Positions 1 to 6,701 of a stretch of DNA of 7,427 nt are shown here, piece after piece. Numbering within the stretch: the first letter of the stretch is position 1; each line of letters begins with the position of its first letter. The notes below the pieces were generated by a model. The model had not been told where the DNA came from. It did not search any database and saw only the letters and a program-made list of their open reading frames with translations. This stretch comes from Candidatus Methylomirabilota bacterium (lineage in GTDB: Bacteria > Methylomirabilota > Methylomirabilia > Methylomirabilales > CSP1-5), in contig JAKEGQ010000099.1 of assembly GCA_022615475.1 (NCBI GenBank), forward strand, positions 1 to 7,427, given 5' to 3'. The translations under genes and the position numbers were made by a program.

Positions 1-962
1 CGCGCCACCTTCCGGGCCCGTTCCGTCCCTGCGGCGAGAATGTCCTCTGTCTGCCCGGCCCGCTCGGCGAGCGCCACCCGCCGCTCATAGATGGGGGTGA
101 GGACCGGAAGCATATGCGAGAGCAGGACCCCCTTGCAGTCGAGACAGCCAATGGCCGCCGTCCTGCACCCTGGAACCACATAGCTCTCGCGCTCCGCCTT
201 CGGGGTAAAGATCTTGTGCAAGTCGTAGACCGGGCAGACGTCAGGGTTGCCTGGATCGGTCCGACGGATGCGGGCCGGGTCGGTGACCATCGGCTTGATC
301 TTCTTCTCAACCGTCTCGGGGGGATCCGACAGGTAGATGCAATTGTCGTAGCTCTTGGACATCTTTCGACCGTCGGTTCCTGGAATCTTGGGAAACTCGG
401 TCAGCATCGCCTCCGGAATGGTGAAGACCGGCTTATAGAGGTGATTGAACCGGCGGGCGATCTCGCGGGCCAGTTCGATGTGAGGCAGCTGATCCACCCC
501 CACCGGGACGAAGTTGGCCTGATAGATCAGGATGTCTGCCGCCTGCAGGACGGGGTAGCCGAGGAACCCGAAGGTGCTGAGATCCCTGTTGGTCACCTCT
601 TGCAGCTGCTCTTTGTATGTGGGATTCCGCTCGAGCCACGGGAGGGGGGTGATCATGGAGAGAAGAACGTGGAGCTCCGCATGTTCCGGGAGGCGCGATT
701 GCACAAAGAGAACCGCCTTCTCGGGGTCGATGCCTCCACTCAACCAGTCGAGGACGATCTCGCGGATGTACTCTTTGAGGTGGCTGGTATCGGCATAGTC
801 AGACGTCAGGGCGTGCCAGTCCGCCACAAAGAAGTAGCACTCGTACTCGTCCTGCAGCCGCCTCCAGTTCTCCAGGGCCCCCAAGAGATGGCCGAGATGA
901 AGCCGCCCTGTGGGCCGCATCCCGCTCAGGACCCGTCCCTTGCGTCTCCGATTCGTCAGCAC
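1..962 (-). CDS. trpS: Tryptophanyl-tRNA synthetase, [4Fe-4S]-type, C-terminus cut by window edge
   Basis: Charges tRNA-Trp with tryptophan in the cytoplasm (class Ic aminoacyl-tRNA synthetase). I translated the strand through and found an unbroken frame of 320 codons to the window edge. The HIGH-type motif HLGH is at residues 22-25, after the family signature SGMRPTG (13-19). The KMSKS loop is intact at 200-204, within GRKMSKSYDN. Cysteines at 243, 266, 273 and 276 give C-x22-C-x6-C-x2-C, the spacing known from Thermotoga maritima TrpRS, where it holds a [4Fe-4S] cluster near the anticodon-binding region. Most of the protein is present; by family length only the last few residues should be missing. 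The start is uncertain. GTG at 962 overlaps the stop of a small upstream frame (958-956), but its GGAGGG (969-964) lies only one base away, too close for normal use. An in-frame GTG at 1025 would add 21 residues. Identity is certain; the start is not. Confidence 0.95.
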   Translation of the reverse strand, partial: MLTNRRRKGRVLSGMRPTGRLHLGHLLGALENWRRLQDEYECYFFVADWHALTSDYADTSHLKEYIREIVLDWLSGGIDPEKAVLFVQSRLPEHAELHVLLSMITPLPWLERNPTYKEQLQEVTNRDLSTFGFLGYPVLQAADILIYQANFVPVGVDQLPHIELAREIARRFNHLYKPVFTIPEAMLTEFPKIPGTDGRKMSKSYDNCIYLSDPPETVEKKIKPMVTDPARIRRTDPGNPDVCPVYDLHKIFTPKAERESYVVPGCRTAAIGCLDCKGVLLSHMLPVLTPIYERRVALAERAGQTEDILAAGTERARKVA

Positions 963-1170
963 ACCCTCCGTGACGGCGGCGCTGTCCCAACCAGCCAGAT
1001 CACTGGCGAGATCGGGGCCTCCCACCGCCCCGAAAAGATGAGGCCGAGAAGCACGCTTGCCCCGTACCGTTCCATGTTCGATGCCTCAGCGTCGGTGTGG
1101 GCCTCAAGAGACCGGACAGAACCTGACTCCCGTCGAGGGGAAATGGGACTGATGGCGGATTGGAAAGACG
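956..1170 (-). pseudogene. Decayed C-terminal fragment of a site-2 protease (M50 family)
   Basis: Reading the minus strand from 1152, one frame gives VPFPLDGSQVLSGLL (1149 to 1105), which closely resembles the third transmembrane metal-ligand motif of site-2 proteases (typically PxPPLDGxxVLxGLL; the LDG aspartate is a zinc ligand). That frame then loses resemblance. The frame one base away continues with AHTDAEASN and MERYGASVLLGLIFSG (1075 to 1028), which looks like the last membrane segment of the same family (pattern E-x-[YF]-G, hydrophobic run, F-[ST]-G, then P-x-I-x-x-L-V), and stops at 958-956. Adding one base near 1104-1102 would join both parts with the spacing expected in intact family members. 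A stop at 1173-1171 and the end of the upstream gene at 1208 leave no room for the HExxH part, so most of the gene is gone. Site-2 protease genes often precede trpS in related gram-negative gene orders. The 39-codon frame 1075-956 has a good Shine-Dalgarno (GAGG, 8 bases from ATG) and may still be translated. Motif recognition is by memory, not by alignment. Confidence 0.6.
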
Positions 1171-1196
1171 CTATCAAACGGGGCGCCCTTTGTCAA
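1168..1196 (-). promoter_or_regulatory. Sigma70-like promoter upstream of trpS
   Basis: Read on the minus strand, a perfect -35 hexamer TTGACA (1196-1191) is followed after exactly 17 bases by TAGCGT (1173-1168). This has the two leading bases and final T of a -10 box and is preceded by TG one base away (extended -10, TGATAGCGT). Transcription would begin near 1161. The element sits directly after the stop of the nucleotidyltransferase gene (1210-1208), so trpS can be transcribed apart from the dinB block. The weak middle of the -10 box lowers confidence. Confidence 0.55.
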
Positions 1197-1207
1197 TCGG
1201 CGCGAAC

Positions 1208-2503
1208 TCAATGGGGCCGGCCGAAGCGCCGCCGGAGGAGCGCGATCTCGTCTTCGCGGCTCTTCAGGCGTCCATCCAACCGCCCTCTGAGCAACATGTC
1301 CATGATCCGGCGGTAGGTGGGTCCCGGGATGAAGCCGAACTCTTTGAGGTCCAGGCCGGTGAGCGCGGGCTTCACAAAGGCCAGACGGGTGAGGTAGCGC
1401 TCGACCCTGCGCCTGACCCTTCCCGCTCGAGCCCACAGCAGGAGGCGCGACTCGGGCGAGGCGCGATCGAGCAGATATCGAAGCCGGCTCGCCACAAGCC
1501 ACTTCTGTTCCAGACGTCTCGCAAGACGCGGAAGATCCCCGAGGTCTCTCAGCAATGCCTCGAGGGGTGGCCCCTTGAGCCCGAGACGTCCTCCGACCCG
1601 ACGGCGAAGCCTGGTCGGGACCGAGCGAAGAAGGATCAGCAGATAGGCCCGCCACAGGAGCGGCCCCGTAGAGGTCTCACGGGGGTGATATCGCAGGAAG
1701 GCACGGCGAGCGTCCTTCATCTGGGTGACCGCGCCCCCACCAAGGGCCAGGGCGGGATCGAGGGCCCTGAGGACTCCCAGCCCCTCAAGGATCTTTAAGG
1801 CCGCCTCGGGCACCGCCTCACTGAGGAGCGATTTCAGCTCGCGAAAGAGCCGATCCCCGGAGAGCCGATGGAGCACCTTCTCTCTCACGGCGTTTTCGAT
1901 TAGGCGCCGGTCCCGAGGGCTGAAGCGGAGGTGATATCGGGCGGCGTACCGGGCTCCCCGCAGGATCCGGGTGGGATCATCCCGGTAGCTCTCGTCATGG
2001 AGGGCTCGCAGGCGCCCTTCCTTGAGGTCCGTGAGCCCGCCGAAGGGATCGAGCAGTTGTCCGCCCCCAGGGACGAGTCGGACCGCCATCGCATTGATGG
2101 TGAAATCCCGGCGAAAGAGGTCCTCTTCGATCGTCCCCGGGAACACATGCGGAAGCGCGGCGGAACGCGCGTACAGTTCGCGACGGGCGGTGGCAATATC
2201 AAGGCGCACACCGTCTTGCAGGATGAGGGTGGCAGTCCCAAACCGAGGATGGGTCGTGACCCGTGCTCCCAGCGAGGCAGCCAGCGCCTCCGCATACGGA
2301 ACGGCGTCCCCCGCCACGGTAAAGTCCAGATCAGCGCCGGCGGACCCCAGGATGAGATCCCGCACCGGCCCTCCAACGAGGTACACCGAGAGCCCCCGGC
2401 GCTCTCCGAGCACTGCGGCGGTCTGGATCAGGTCCTGCTCCCTGCGCCCCAGTCGCCTGAGAAGCTCTGGCGCCGTAGGTCTCTGCTGCTGAGGCCGGCT
2501 CAC
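1208..2503 (-). CDS. Class II tRNA nucleotidyltransferase / poly(A) polymerase family protein
   Basis: A 431-residue enzyme that adds nucleotides without a template to RNA 3' ends, most likely all or part of the tRNA CCA tail, in the cytoplasm. The head domain shows GGPVRD (44-49), the catalytic carboxylates D58 and D60 in ADLDFTV, and RRDFTINAMA (131-140). The nucleotide-selecting helix is DDPTRILR (175-182), where many CCA enzymes have EDxxR. The C-terminal LTGLDLKEFGFIPGP (381-395) followed by a REDE segment (416-419) resembles the tail of the long A-adding enzymes that also carry DHH and CBS domains; those domains are absent here. The sequence therefore does not settle whether it adds CCA, CC only or A only, so I give no symbol. 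The GTG start overlaps the stop of the lipoprotein gene as GTGA. I see no Shine-Dalgarno before it (the preceding bases are pyrimidine-rich), so it probably relies on ribosomes finishing the upstream gene. It is the last gene of the dinB block. Confidence 0.92.
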   Translation of the reverse strand: MSRPQQQRPTAPELLRRLGRREQDLIQTAAVLGERRGLSVYLVGGPVRDLILGSAGADLDFTVAGDAVPYAEALAASLGARVTTHPRFGTATLILQDGVRLDIATARRELYARSAALPHVFPGTIEEDLFRRDFTINAMAVRLVPGGGQLLDPFGGLTDLKEGRLRALHDESYRDDPTRILRGARYAARYHLRFSPRDRRLIENAVREKVLHRLSGDRLFRELKSLLSEAVPEAALKILEGLGVLRALDPALALGGGAVTQMKDARRAFLRYHPRETSTGPLLWRAYLLILLRSVPTRLRRRVGGRLGLKGPPLEALLRDLGDLPRLARRLEQKWLVASRLRYLLDRASPESRLLLWARAGRVRRRVERYLTRLAFVKPALTGLDLKEFGFIPGPTYRRIMDMLLRGRLDGRLKSREDEIALLRRRFGRPH

Positions 2504-3186
2504 TTGAGAAAAGCGAGAGGGTCTTTGGCCTTCGCCTCGTGCCGGATCTCGAAGTGCACGTAAGGCGTCTCGGCAATCCCCGTCATTCCTACCTTGGCGA
2601 TGACTTGCCCCTTGCTCACCCTCCCCCCCCTTTTCACCAGATTCACCTGGTTGTGGGCATAGACCGTGGCAAATCCACCCTCATGGTCGATGACGATCAG
2701 GTTCCCATAGTCTCGTAGCTCGGCCCCGCTATAGATCACCTTCCCCTGCTCTGCCGCCCGAATCGGGGTCCCCTGTGGCGCCGCGATGGCAATCCCGTTA
2801 TTCTTATCCTCATTCTTGCCTCCGAAGCGGGAAATGATCTTCCCTTTCACCGGCCACATGAACTGCAGCCGGGCAGCCACCATACCGTGCGCCGGAAGCT
2901 GCCGCTCGATCATCGCCGTTTCTTCCGGCCGATAGCTGGGAACCTCCAGCACCCGCCGCGCCCCAGGAATGAAGAGGCGATCCCCCACCTCGATGTCAGC
3001 CGGATCGCTGATCCGGTTGACCCGGCTCAGCTCTTTCATCTCGACCCCATAGGTCTTGGCGATCCGAAAGAGGGTCTGGCCGGGACGGACCTGATGATAG
3101 ACCCCTATTGCGCGCGGTTCGCGTGCGACACAGGACGTGAGAAGAGGTGCGAAGAGACACAGGGTCACAAGGGTCCCTTGCTTCAC
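2500..3186 (-). CDS. NlpD-like LysM/LytM lipoprotein with degenerate M23 site (amidase activator candidate)
   Basis: A 228-residue envelope lipoprotein. I chose the GTG at 3186 because it overlaps the recD2 stop (GTGA), has GGAG/AAGGG just upstream, and makes a clean signal peptide: VKQG, a hydrophobic run, then the lipobox LTSC with lipidated Cys19. The longer open frame upstream lies inside recD2 and is a shadow. A LysM peptidoglycan-binding domain covers about 30-75 (HQVRPGQTLFRIAKTYGV). A LytM/M23 domain covers about 113-228. Its zinc site is broken: the H-x-G-x-D motif reads N129-N-G-I-A133, and the H-x-H pair reads Y209-V-H211. H178 in YAHN remains. Loss of these residues is typical of NlpD/EnvC proteins, which activate cell-wall amidases at division instead of cutting peptidoglycan themselves. 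The C-terminal half (YGNLIVIDHEGG, YAHN, HFEIR) closely resembles NlpD, but the protein is shorter than the E. coli one. The activator role and outer-membrane location are inferred; no amidase gene is in the window. Confidence 0.9.
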   Translation of the reverse strand: MKQGTLVTLCLFAPLLTSCVAREPRAIGVYHQVRPGQTLFRIAKTYGVEMKELSRVNRISDPADIEVGDRLFIPGARRVLEVPSYRPEETAMIERQLPAHGMVAARLQFMWPVKGKIISRFGGKNEDKNNGIAIAAPQGTPIRAAEQGKVIYSGAELRDYGNLIVIDHEGGFATVYAHNQVNLVKRGGRVSKGQVIAKVGMTGIAETPYVHFEIRHEAKAKDPLAFLK

Positions 3187-5354
3187 GATCCCTTCTCCGC
3201 CAGGTGCCGGCAGAGGGAGGCCGGCAGGCGACTGTAACGCTCCCGGAGCCGCGCAGTGCGCACGGCAATCGCGACGGCCTGCCGGGTGCCGACCATGACC
3301 ACGAGGCGCCTTCCGCGACTGAGGGCCGTGTAGAGCAGGTTTCGCTGGAGCATCACGTAGTGCGAGGTGTGGAGCGGAAAGACGACAGCGAGATACTCGC
3401 TCCCTTGGCTCTTGTGGACCGAAATCGCGTAGGCGAGCTGGAGCTCCTCCCGGTCGCTCCAGTCGTAGAGAACCTCCCCCTGATCGAACCGTACCCGGAC
3501 CTCCTGTTCTTCCGGGTCCATCCGCACGATCCAACCGATGTCCCCGTTATAGACCTCCCTTTCATAGTTATTCCGAACCTGCATCACCCGGTCTCCCACC
3601 CGAAGCTGGCTCCCTGTGATCGCCTCGCCGTGAGGGTTCAGTGCCGCCTGAAGGTTCTGATTGAGCGCCAGCACGCCTAGAGGGCCGCGGTTCATCGGGG
3701 TAATGACCTGGATATCCTTGAAAGGGTCGAGGTCGTATCGCTTGGGGATCTCGCGGATCACCAGGGTCGTTACCCGGTCACGGATGGCCGCCGGGTCCTC
3801 AAGCTCAATGAAGGCGAAGTCGGCCATCCCGAAGGACACCAGATGCGGAGACTCTCCACGGTTCACGCGATGGGCATTGACAACAATAGTGCTCTCCTTC
3901 GCCTGCCGGAAGATCTCCGTCAACCGCACCACCGGCACGGACGCCGAAGCGATCAGATCACGCAGAAGTGAGCCTGGGCCCACCGAAGGGAGCTGGTCGG
4001 CGTCTCCCAGAAGGATGAGGGCCGCCATCGGCGGAAGGGCCTTCAGGAGGTGATCCATGAGGACAAGATCGATCATCGAGGCCTCATCCACCACGACCAG
4101 ATCCGCCTCGAGGGGGTGGACCTCGCTTCGCTTGAACCGCCCCTCCTTCGGAGTGAACTCCAGGAGGCGATGAATCGTCTTGGCCTCGCGCCCCGTCGCC
4201 TCCGCCATCCGTTTCGCCGCCCGGCCGGTGGGCGCGGCGAGCAAGAGACGGACCTCCTTCCGCTCGAGGATCTCGATCAGGGCGCGGAGTAGCGTTGTCT
4301 TGCCCGTCCCCGGGCCGCCGGTGATGATCAGGACCTTGGCCTCCAGCGCCTTGTGGAGCGCCTCCCGCTGCTCGGCGGTAAACCGGATATCGCCCCGCGC
4401 TTCTGCCCACTGGATGGCTCGGGATATGTCAATCGAGGGGCCGAGACGGGGCGCCTTCGCTAGGAGGGTCAACCGAAGGCCGACCCCCTCCTCGGCCTGA
4501 TAGAGCAGCGGGAGATAGACGGCGCTGTCCCCGTCCAGACGCTCACAGACCATTGCTCCTTCTTGGTGAAGCTCGTTGAGGCTCTGCCGAAGGAGATCCT
4601 CCCGCTCCATCCCCAAGAGGGTGACCGCCTCCTGGCAAAGGCGGGAGGCGGGATAGAAGACATGCCCCGCCTCGGCCGCCTCGTGCAAGAGATGCAGCAG
4701 TCCGGCGGCTCGCCGCTTGGGGGAATCCTTGGCCACCCCGAGGGACGCCCCGATCCGGTCGGCGGTCTTGAAGCCGATGCCCGTGATCTCCCGGGCCAGC
4801 CGATAGGGATCCTCCCGAATCACATCCGGAGCCTTTGGACCATAGGCGTTTGATATCCGCAGGGCAAAGGCGGGGGAGATTTGATTCTCCTGCAGGAAGA
4901 GGATGAGCCCTCGAATGTTCCGCTGTTCGGTCCAGGCGGCGCGGATCCGGGTGAGACGGGCCTCGCCAATCCCGCCTACCGTGAGCAAGCGCTCAGGTTC
5001 CTCGTCGATGACCCGGAGTGTTTCGGAACCGAACGCCTCAACCAACCGCTTCGCATAGGCGGGGCCGACCCCCCTGATGAGTCCGGAGGCGAGGTAGCGC
5101 TCGATGGCGGCCACCGAGGCGGGGAGAATGCTTTCGTATGCTTCAACCTTGAACTGTTCCCCGTACCGTGCGTGGCGGACCCACTGTCCCTTGAGGCGGA
5201 TGGCCTCCCCGGGCGTCGCGCCCCAAAGATTCCCCACCACCGTCACCGGGCCTCGGCGACCGGGGACCTCCAGACGTGCCACGACATACCCGGTCTCCGC
5301 ATCAGAATAGTTCACCCGGATGAGGGTCCCCTCGAGGAGCCGGGGCTCGCTCAC
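3183..5354 (-). CDS. recD2: RecD2-type 5'-3' DNA helicase (SF1B)
   Basis: A 723-residue ATP-dependent helicase of the RecD2/RecD-like family, which works without RecB and RecC and takes part in DNA repair and replication-fork maintenance in the cytoplasm. Domains in order: an N-terminal OB-like region (about 5-75), helix-hairpin-helix repeats (GVGPAYAKRL at 95-104, GGIGEARL at 127-134, GIGFKTADRIG at 192-202), then the motor. Walker A is GGPGTGKT (346-353, K352). Walker B is VVVDEAS with D423 and E424. Motif III is GDADQLPSVGPG (450-461). Next come TEIFRQ (479-484), the SH3-like insert region (about 585-635), HKSQGSE (647-653) and YTALSRGR (675-682). All key residues are intact and the length fits the family. 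The GTG start overlaps the dinB stop as GTGA and has GGAAGG seven bases upstream. Being next to polymerase IV fits a joint role at damaged or stalled forks, which is inference. Confidence 0.96.
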   Translation of the reverse strand: MSEPRLLEGTLIRVNYSDAETGYVVARLEVPGRRGPVTVVGNLWGATPGEAIRLKGQWVRHARYGEQFKVEAYESILPASVAAIERYLASGLIRGVGPAYAKRLVEAFGSETLRVIDEEPERLLTVGGIGEARLTRIRAAWTEQRNIRGLILFLQENQISPAFALRISNAYGPKAPDVIREDPYRLAREITGIGFKTADRIGASLGVAKDSPKRRAAGLLHLLHEAAEAGHVFYPASRLCQEAVTLLGMEREDLLRQSLNELHQEGAMVCERLDGDSAVYLPLLYQAEEGVGLRLTLLAKAPRLGPSIDISRAIQWAEARGDIRFTAEQREALHKALEAKVLIITGGPGTGKTTLLRALIEILERKEVRLLLAAPTGRAAKRMAEATGREAKTIHRLLEFTPKEGRFKRSEVHPLEADLVVVDEASMIDLVLMDHLLKALPPMAALILLGDADQLPSVGPGSLLRDLIASASVPVVRLTEIFRQAKESTIVVNAHRVNRGESPHLVSFGMADFAFIELEDPAAIRDRVTTLVIREIPKRYDLDPFKDIQVITPMNRGPLGVLALNQNLQAALNPHGEAITGSQLRVGDRVMQVRNNYEREVYNGDIGWIVRMDPEEQEVRVRFDQGEVLYDWSDREELQLAYAISVHKSQGSEYLAVVFPLHTSHYVMLQRNLLYTALSRGRRLVVMVGTRQAVAIAVRTARLRERYSRLPASLCRHLAEKGS

Positions 5355-6541
5355 CGTCCGGCCTTCCCTGATCCAGGAGAGAGCAGGCTCGCCCGGACGA
5401 TCCCGGCCTCGCCGAATCGGCGCCGAATTTCATCGACAGCCCCGGCAGCCTTTTCCCGCCGCAGATCCGACGGAAAGAGAGGCATCTGATCGGGCGCAGC
5501 GGTGTGGGTGAGCTTGGAGACGGCGATGCCGAGCAGGCGGACCTTGCGTCTTCCCACGGGGATCTTCTCGACGAGGGACAGGGCGCGCGCATAGATCTCG
5601 TCGGTGAGGATGAGGGGCGCGGACAAGGTGAGAGAGCGTGTCAGCGTCGTGAAGTCGGCGAAGCGGATCTTGACGGTGATCGTCGGCCCCGCAAGGCTCT
5701 CCCGCCGGAGGCGAGCCGAGACTCGCTCGGCCAAGCGGAGGAGGCTCTGTCGAATATGGCGAGGATCCTCGGAATCGACGGCAAAGGTGGTCTCTGCCCC
5801 CATCGATTTGGCCATCGCCTCCGGGATGACGGGGCGATCATCGATGCCCCGGCTGAGACGGTGCAGGTGTCCCCCGACCGTTCCGAGGCGACGGCAGAGC
5901 GCCTCCTCGGGCCAGCGGCTGAGCTCGCCGATGGTCTGGATCCCCAAACCCCGAAGGATCGCACCGGTCTTCTCCCCCACCCCCCACAGGCGCGCGACGG
6001 GAAGGTCTTTGAGAAATGTCTCGACCTCCTCCGGCCGGACGACGACGAAACCATCCGGCTTCTCAAGATCCGATGCGATCTTGGCGAGGAACTTGTTCGG
6101 GGCCACCCCGACCGAGGCCGTAAGCCCCTCGTGCTCTCTGATCTCGGCCTTGATCCGCTCTCCGATGGCTGCGGCCTCCCTGAAGAGGCGGCGACTCCCC
6201 GTGACATCCAGGAATGCCTCGTCAATGGAGAGCGGCTCGACTAGATCGGTGTAGCATCGCAAGATTCCAAAGATTTTGGTGGACACCTCCGCGTAGCGGT
6301 CCATCCGGACGGGAAGGAAGATACCGTGGGGGCAGAAACGATAGGCTCTCGAGATCGGCATCGCGGAGCGGACCCGGAAGGCCCGGGCCTCGTAGGAGCA
6401 GGCCGCAACCACCCCCCGTCCCTTCCCTCCCCTGGGGTCTGCCCCTACAATCACTGGCCGTCCCCGGTAGGCGGGATGGTCCCGCTGCTCCACCGCCGCA
6501 TAGAAGGCATCCATGTCCACGTGGATGATTGCGCGGGTCAT
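5351..6541 (-). CDS. dinB: DNA polymerase IV (Y-family translesion polymerase)
   Basis: A 396-residue error-prone polymerase that copies past damaged bases. Metal-binding residues are intact: D9 in IHVDMDAFYAAVE (6-18), and D107-E108 in SIDEAF (105-110). Y14 sits at the steric-gate position that excludes ribonucleotides. The finger segment includes VVAACSYEAR (44-53). The palm carries TASVGVAPNKFLAKIASD (141-158). The thumb helix-hairpin-helix is LWGVGEKTGAILRGLG (185-200), followed by the little-finger domain (about 245-345). QMPLF (352-356) near the C-terminus matches the beta sliding-clamp binding motif. The ATG start is supported by AAGGGGA about five bases upstream and by the usual N-terminal length before the first catalytic Asp. 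It heads the four-gene block and its stop overlaps recD2. I saw no recognisable LexA box in the upstream gap, so SOS control cannot be claimed. Confidence 0.97.
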   Translation of the reverse strand: MTRAIIHVDMDAFYAAVEQRDHPAYRGRPVIVGADPRGGKGRGVVAACSYEARAFRVRSAMPISRAYRFCPHGIFLPVRMDRYAEVSTKIFGILRCYTDLVEPLSIDEAFLDVTGSRRLFREAAAIGERIKAEIREHEGLTASVGVAPNKFLAKIASDLEKPDGFVVVRPEEVETFLKDLPVARLWGVGEKTGAILRGLGIQTIGELSRWPEEALCRRLGTVGGHLHRLSRGIDDRPVIPEAMAKSMGAETTFAVDSEDPRHIRQSLLRLAERVSARLRRESLAGPTITVKIRFADFTTLTRSLTLSAPLILTDEIYARALSLVEKIPVGRRKVRLLGIAVSKLTHTAAPDQMPLFPSDLRREKAAGAVDEIRRRFGEAGIVRASLLSPGSGKAGR

Positions 6542-6663
6542 CGTTCCCCTTCGACCCAGACTTTACGGATCTTGCACAGCGGATCGGCGCGCGTCCAATC
6601 GACGAGGGGCTTGTCCTTCTTGTATCGCGGCCTGCATACCGTCTCGGACCGCCTCAATAGCGT
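6538..6663 (-). CDS. Possible small ORF immediately upstream of dinB
   Basis: The frame from TTG at 6663 (41 residues; TTG at 6657 would give 39) ends in a TGA that overlaps the dinB ATG as ATGA, the same coupling style as the genes below it. From about 6627 on, codons end mostly in G or C, as in the neighbours. The tail is charged and aromatic: RYKKDKPLVDWTRADP, then LCKIRKVWVEGER, with two Trp and two Cys in the whole frame. Against it, there is no ATG or GTG start, no clear Shine-Dalgarno, and the frame stays open upstream past 6720 into the HEAT gene, so the overlap could be chance. I do not recognise a family. Confidence 0.3.
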   Translation of the reverse strand, partial: TLLRRSETVCRPRYKKDKPLVDWTRADPLCKIRKVWVEGER

Positions 6664-6667
6664 CAAT

Positions 6668-6676
6668 AGTATAACA
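6668..6676 (-). promoter_or_regulatory. Extended -10 promoter for the dinB block
   Basis: On the minus strand TGTTATACT (6676-6668) is a TG-n-TATACT extended -10 element with five of six consensus bases, in an AT-rich pocket within otherwise GC-rich DNA. No good -35 is found 16-18 bases upstream (the sequence there is CCGGGC-like), which extended -10 promoters can tolerate. Transcription would begin near 6661, leaving about 120 bases before the dinB ATG, or hardly any leader before the possible small ORF. Confidence 0.5.
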
Positions 6677-6701
6677 GAATCGAGCCGGACGCCCGGAGTC
6701 C

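Noticed and set aside
1100..1113. Hairpin GGTCT-CTTG-AGGCC in the trpS leader, considered as a riboswitch or T-box part
   Set aside because: It is a single five-pair stem with no T-box consensus or terminator pairing, and the same bases encode the protease-like motif.
114..1316. A 400-codon open frame on the plus strand
   Set aside because: It is antisense to trpS and the end of the nucleotidyltransferase gene; its product is low-complexity and Arg/Pro/Gly-rich with no motif, while the minus strand encodes clear HIGH and KMSKS motifs.
3187..3534. N-terminal extension of the NlpD-like protein (same frame upstream of 3186)
   Set aside because: It lies inside recD2, shows a shadow-type composition, and would bury the lipoprotein signal peptide; the GTG at 3186 is the natural start.
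6685..6696. Inverted repeat CCGG-n4-CCGG after the HEAT gene as a terminator
   Set aside because: The stem is only four pairs and no T-run follows on the minus strand.
6542..6701. LexA/SOS operator ahead of dinB
   Set aside because: I found neither an E. coli-type CTGT-n8-ACAG nor a GAAC-n4-GTTC palindrome in the gap.
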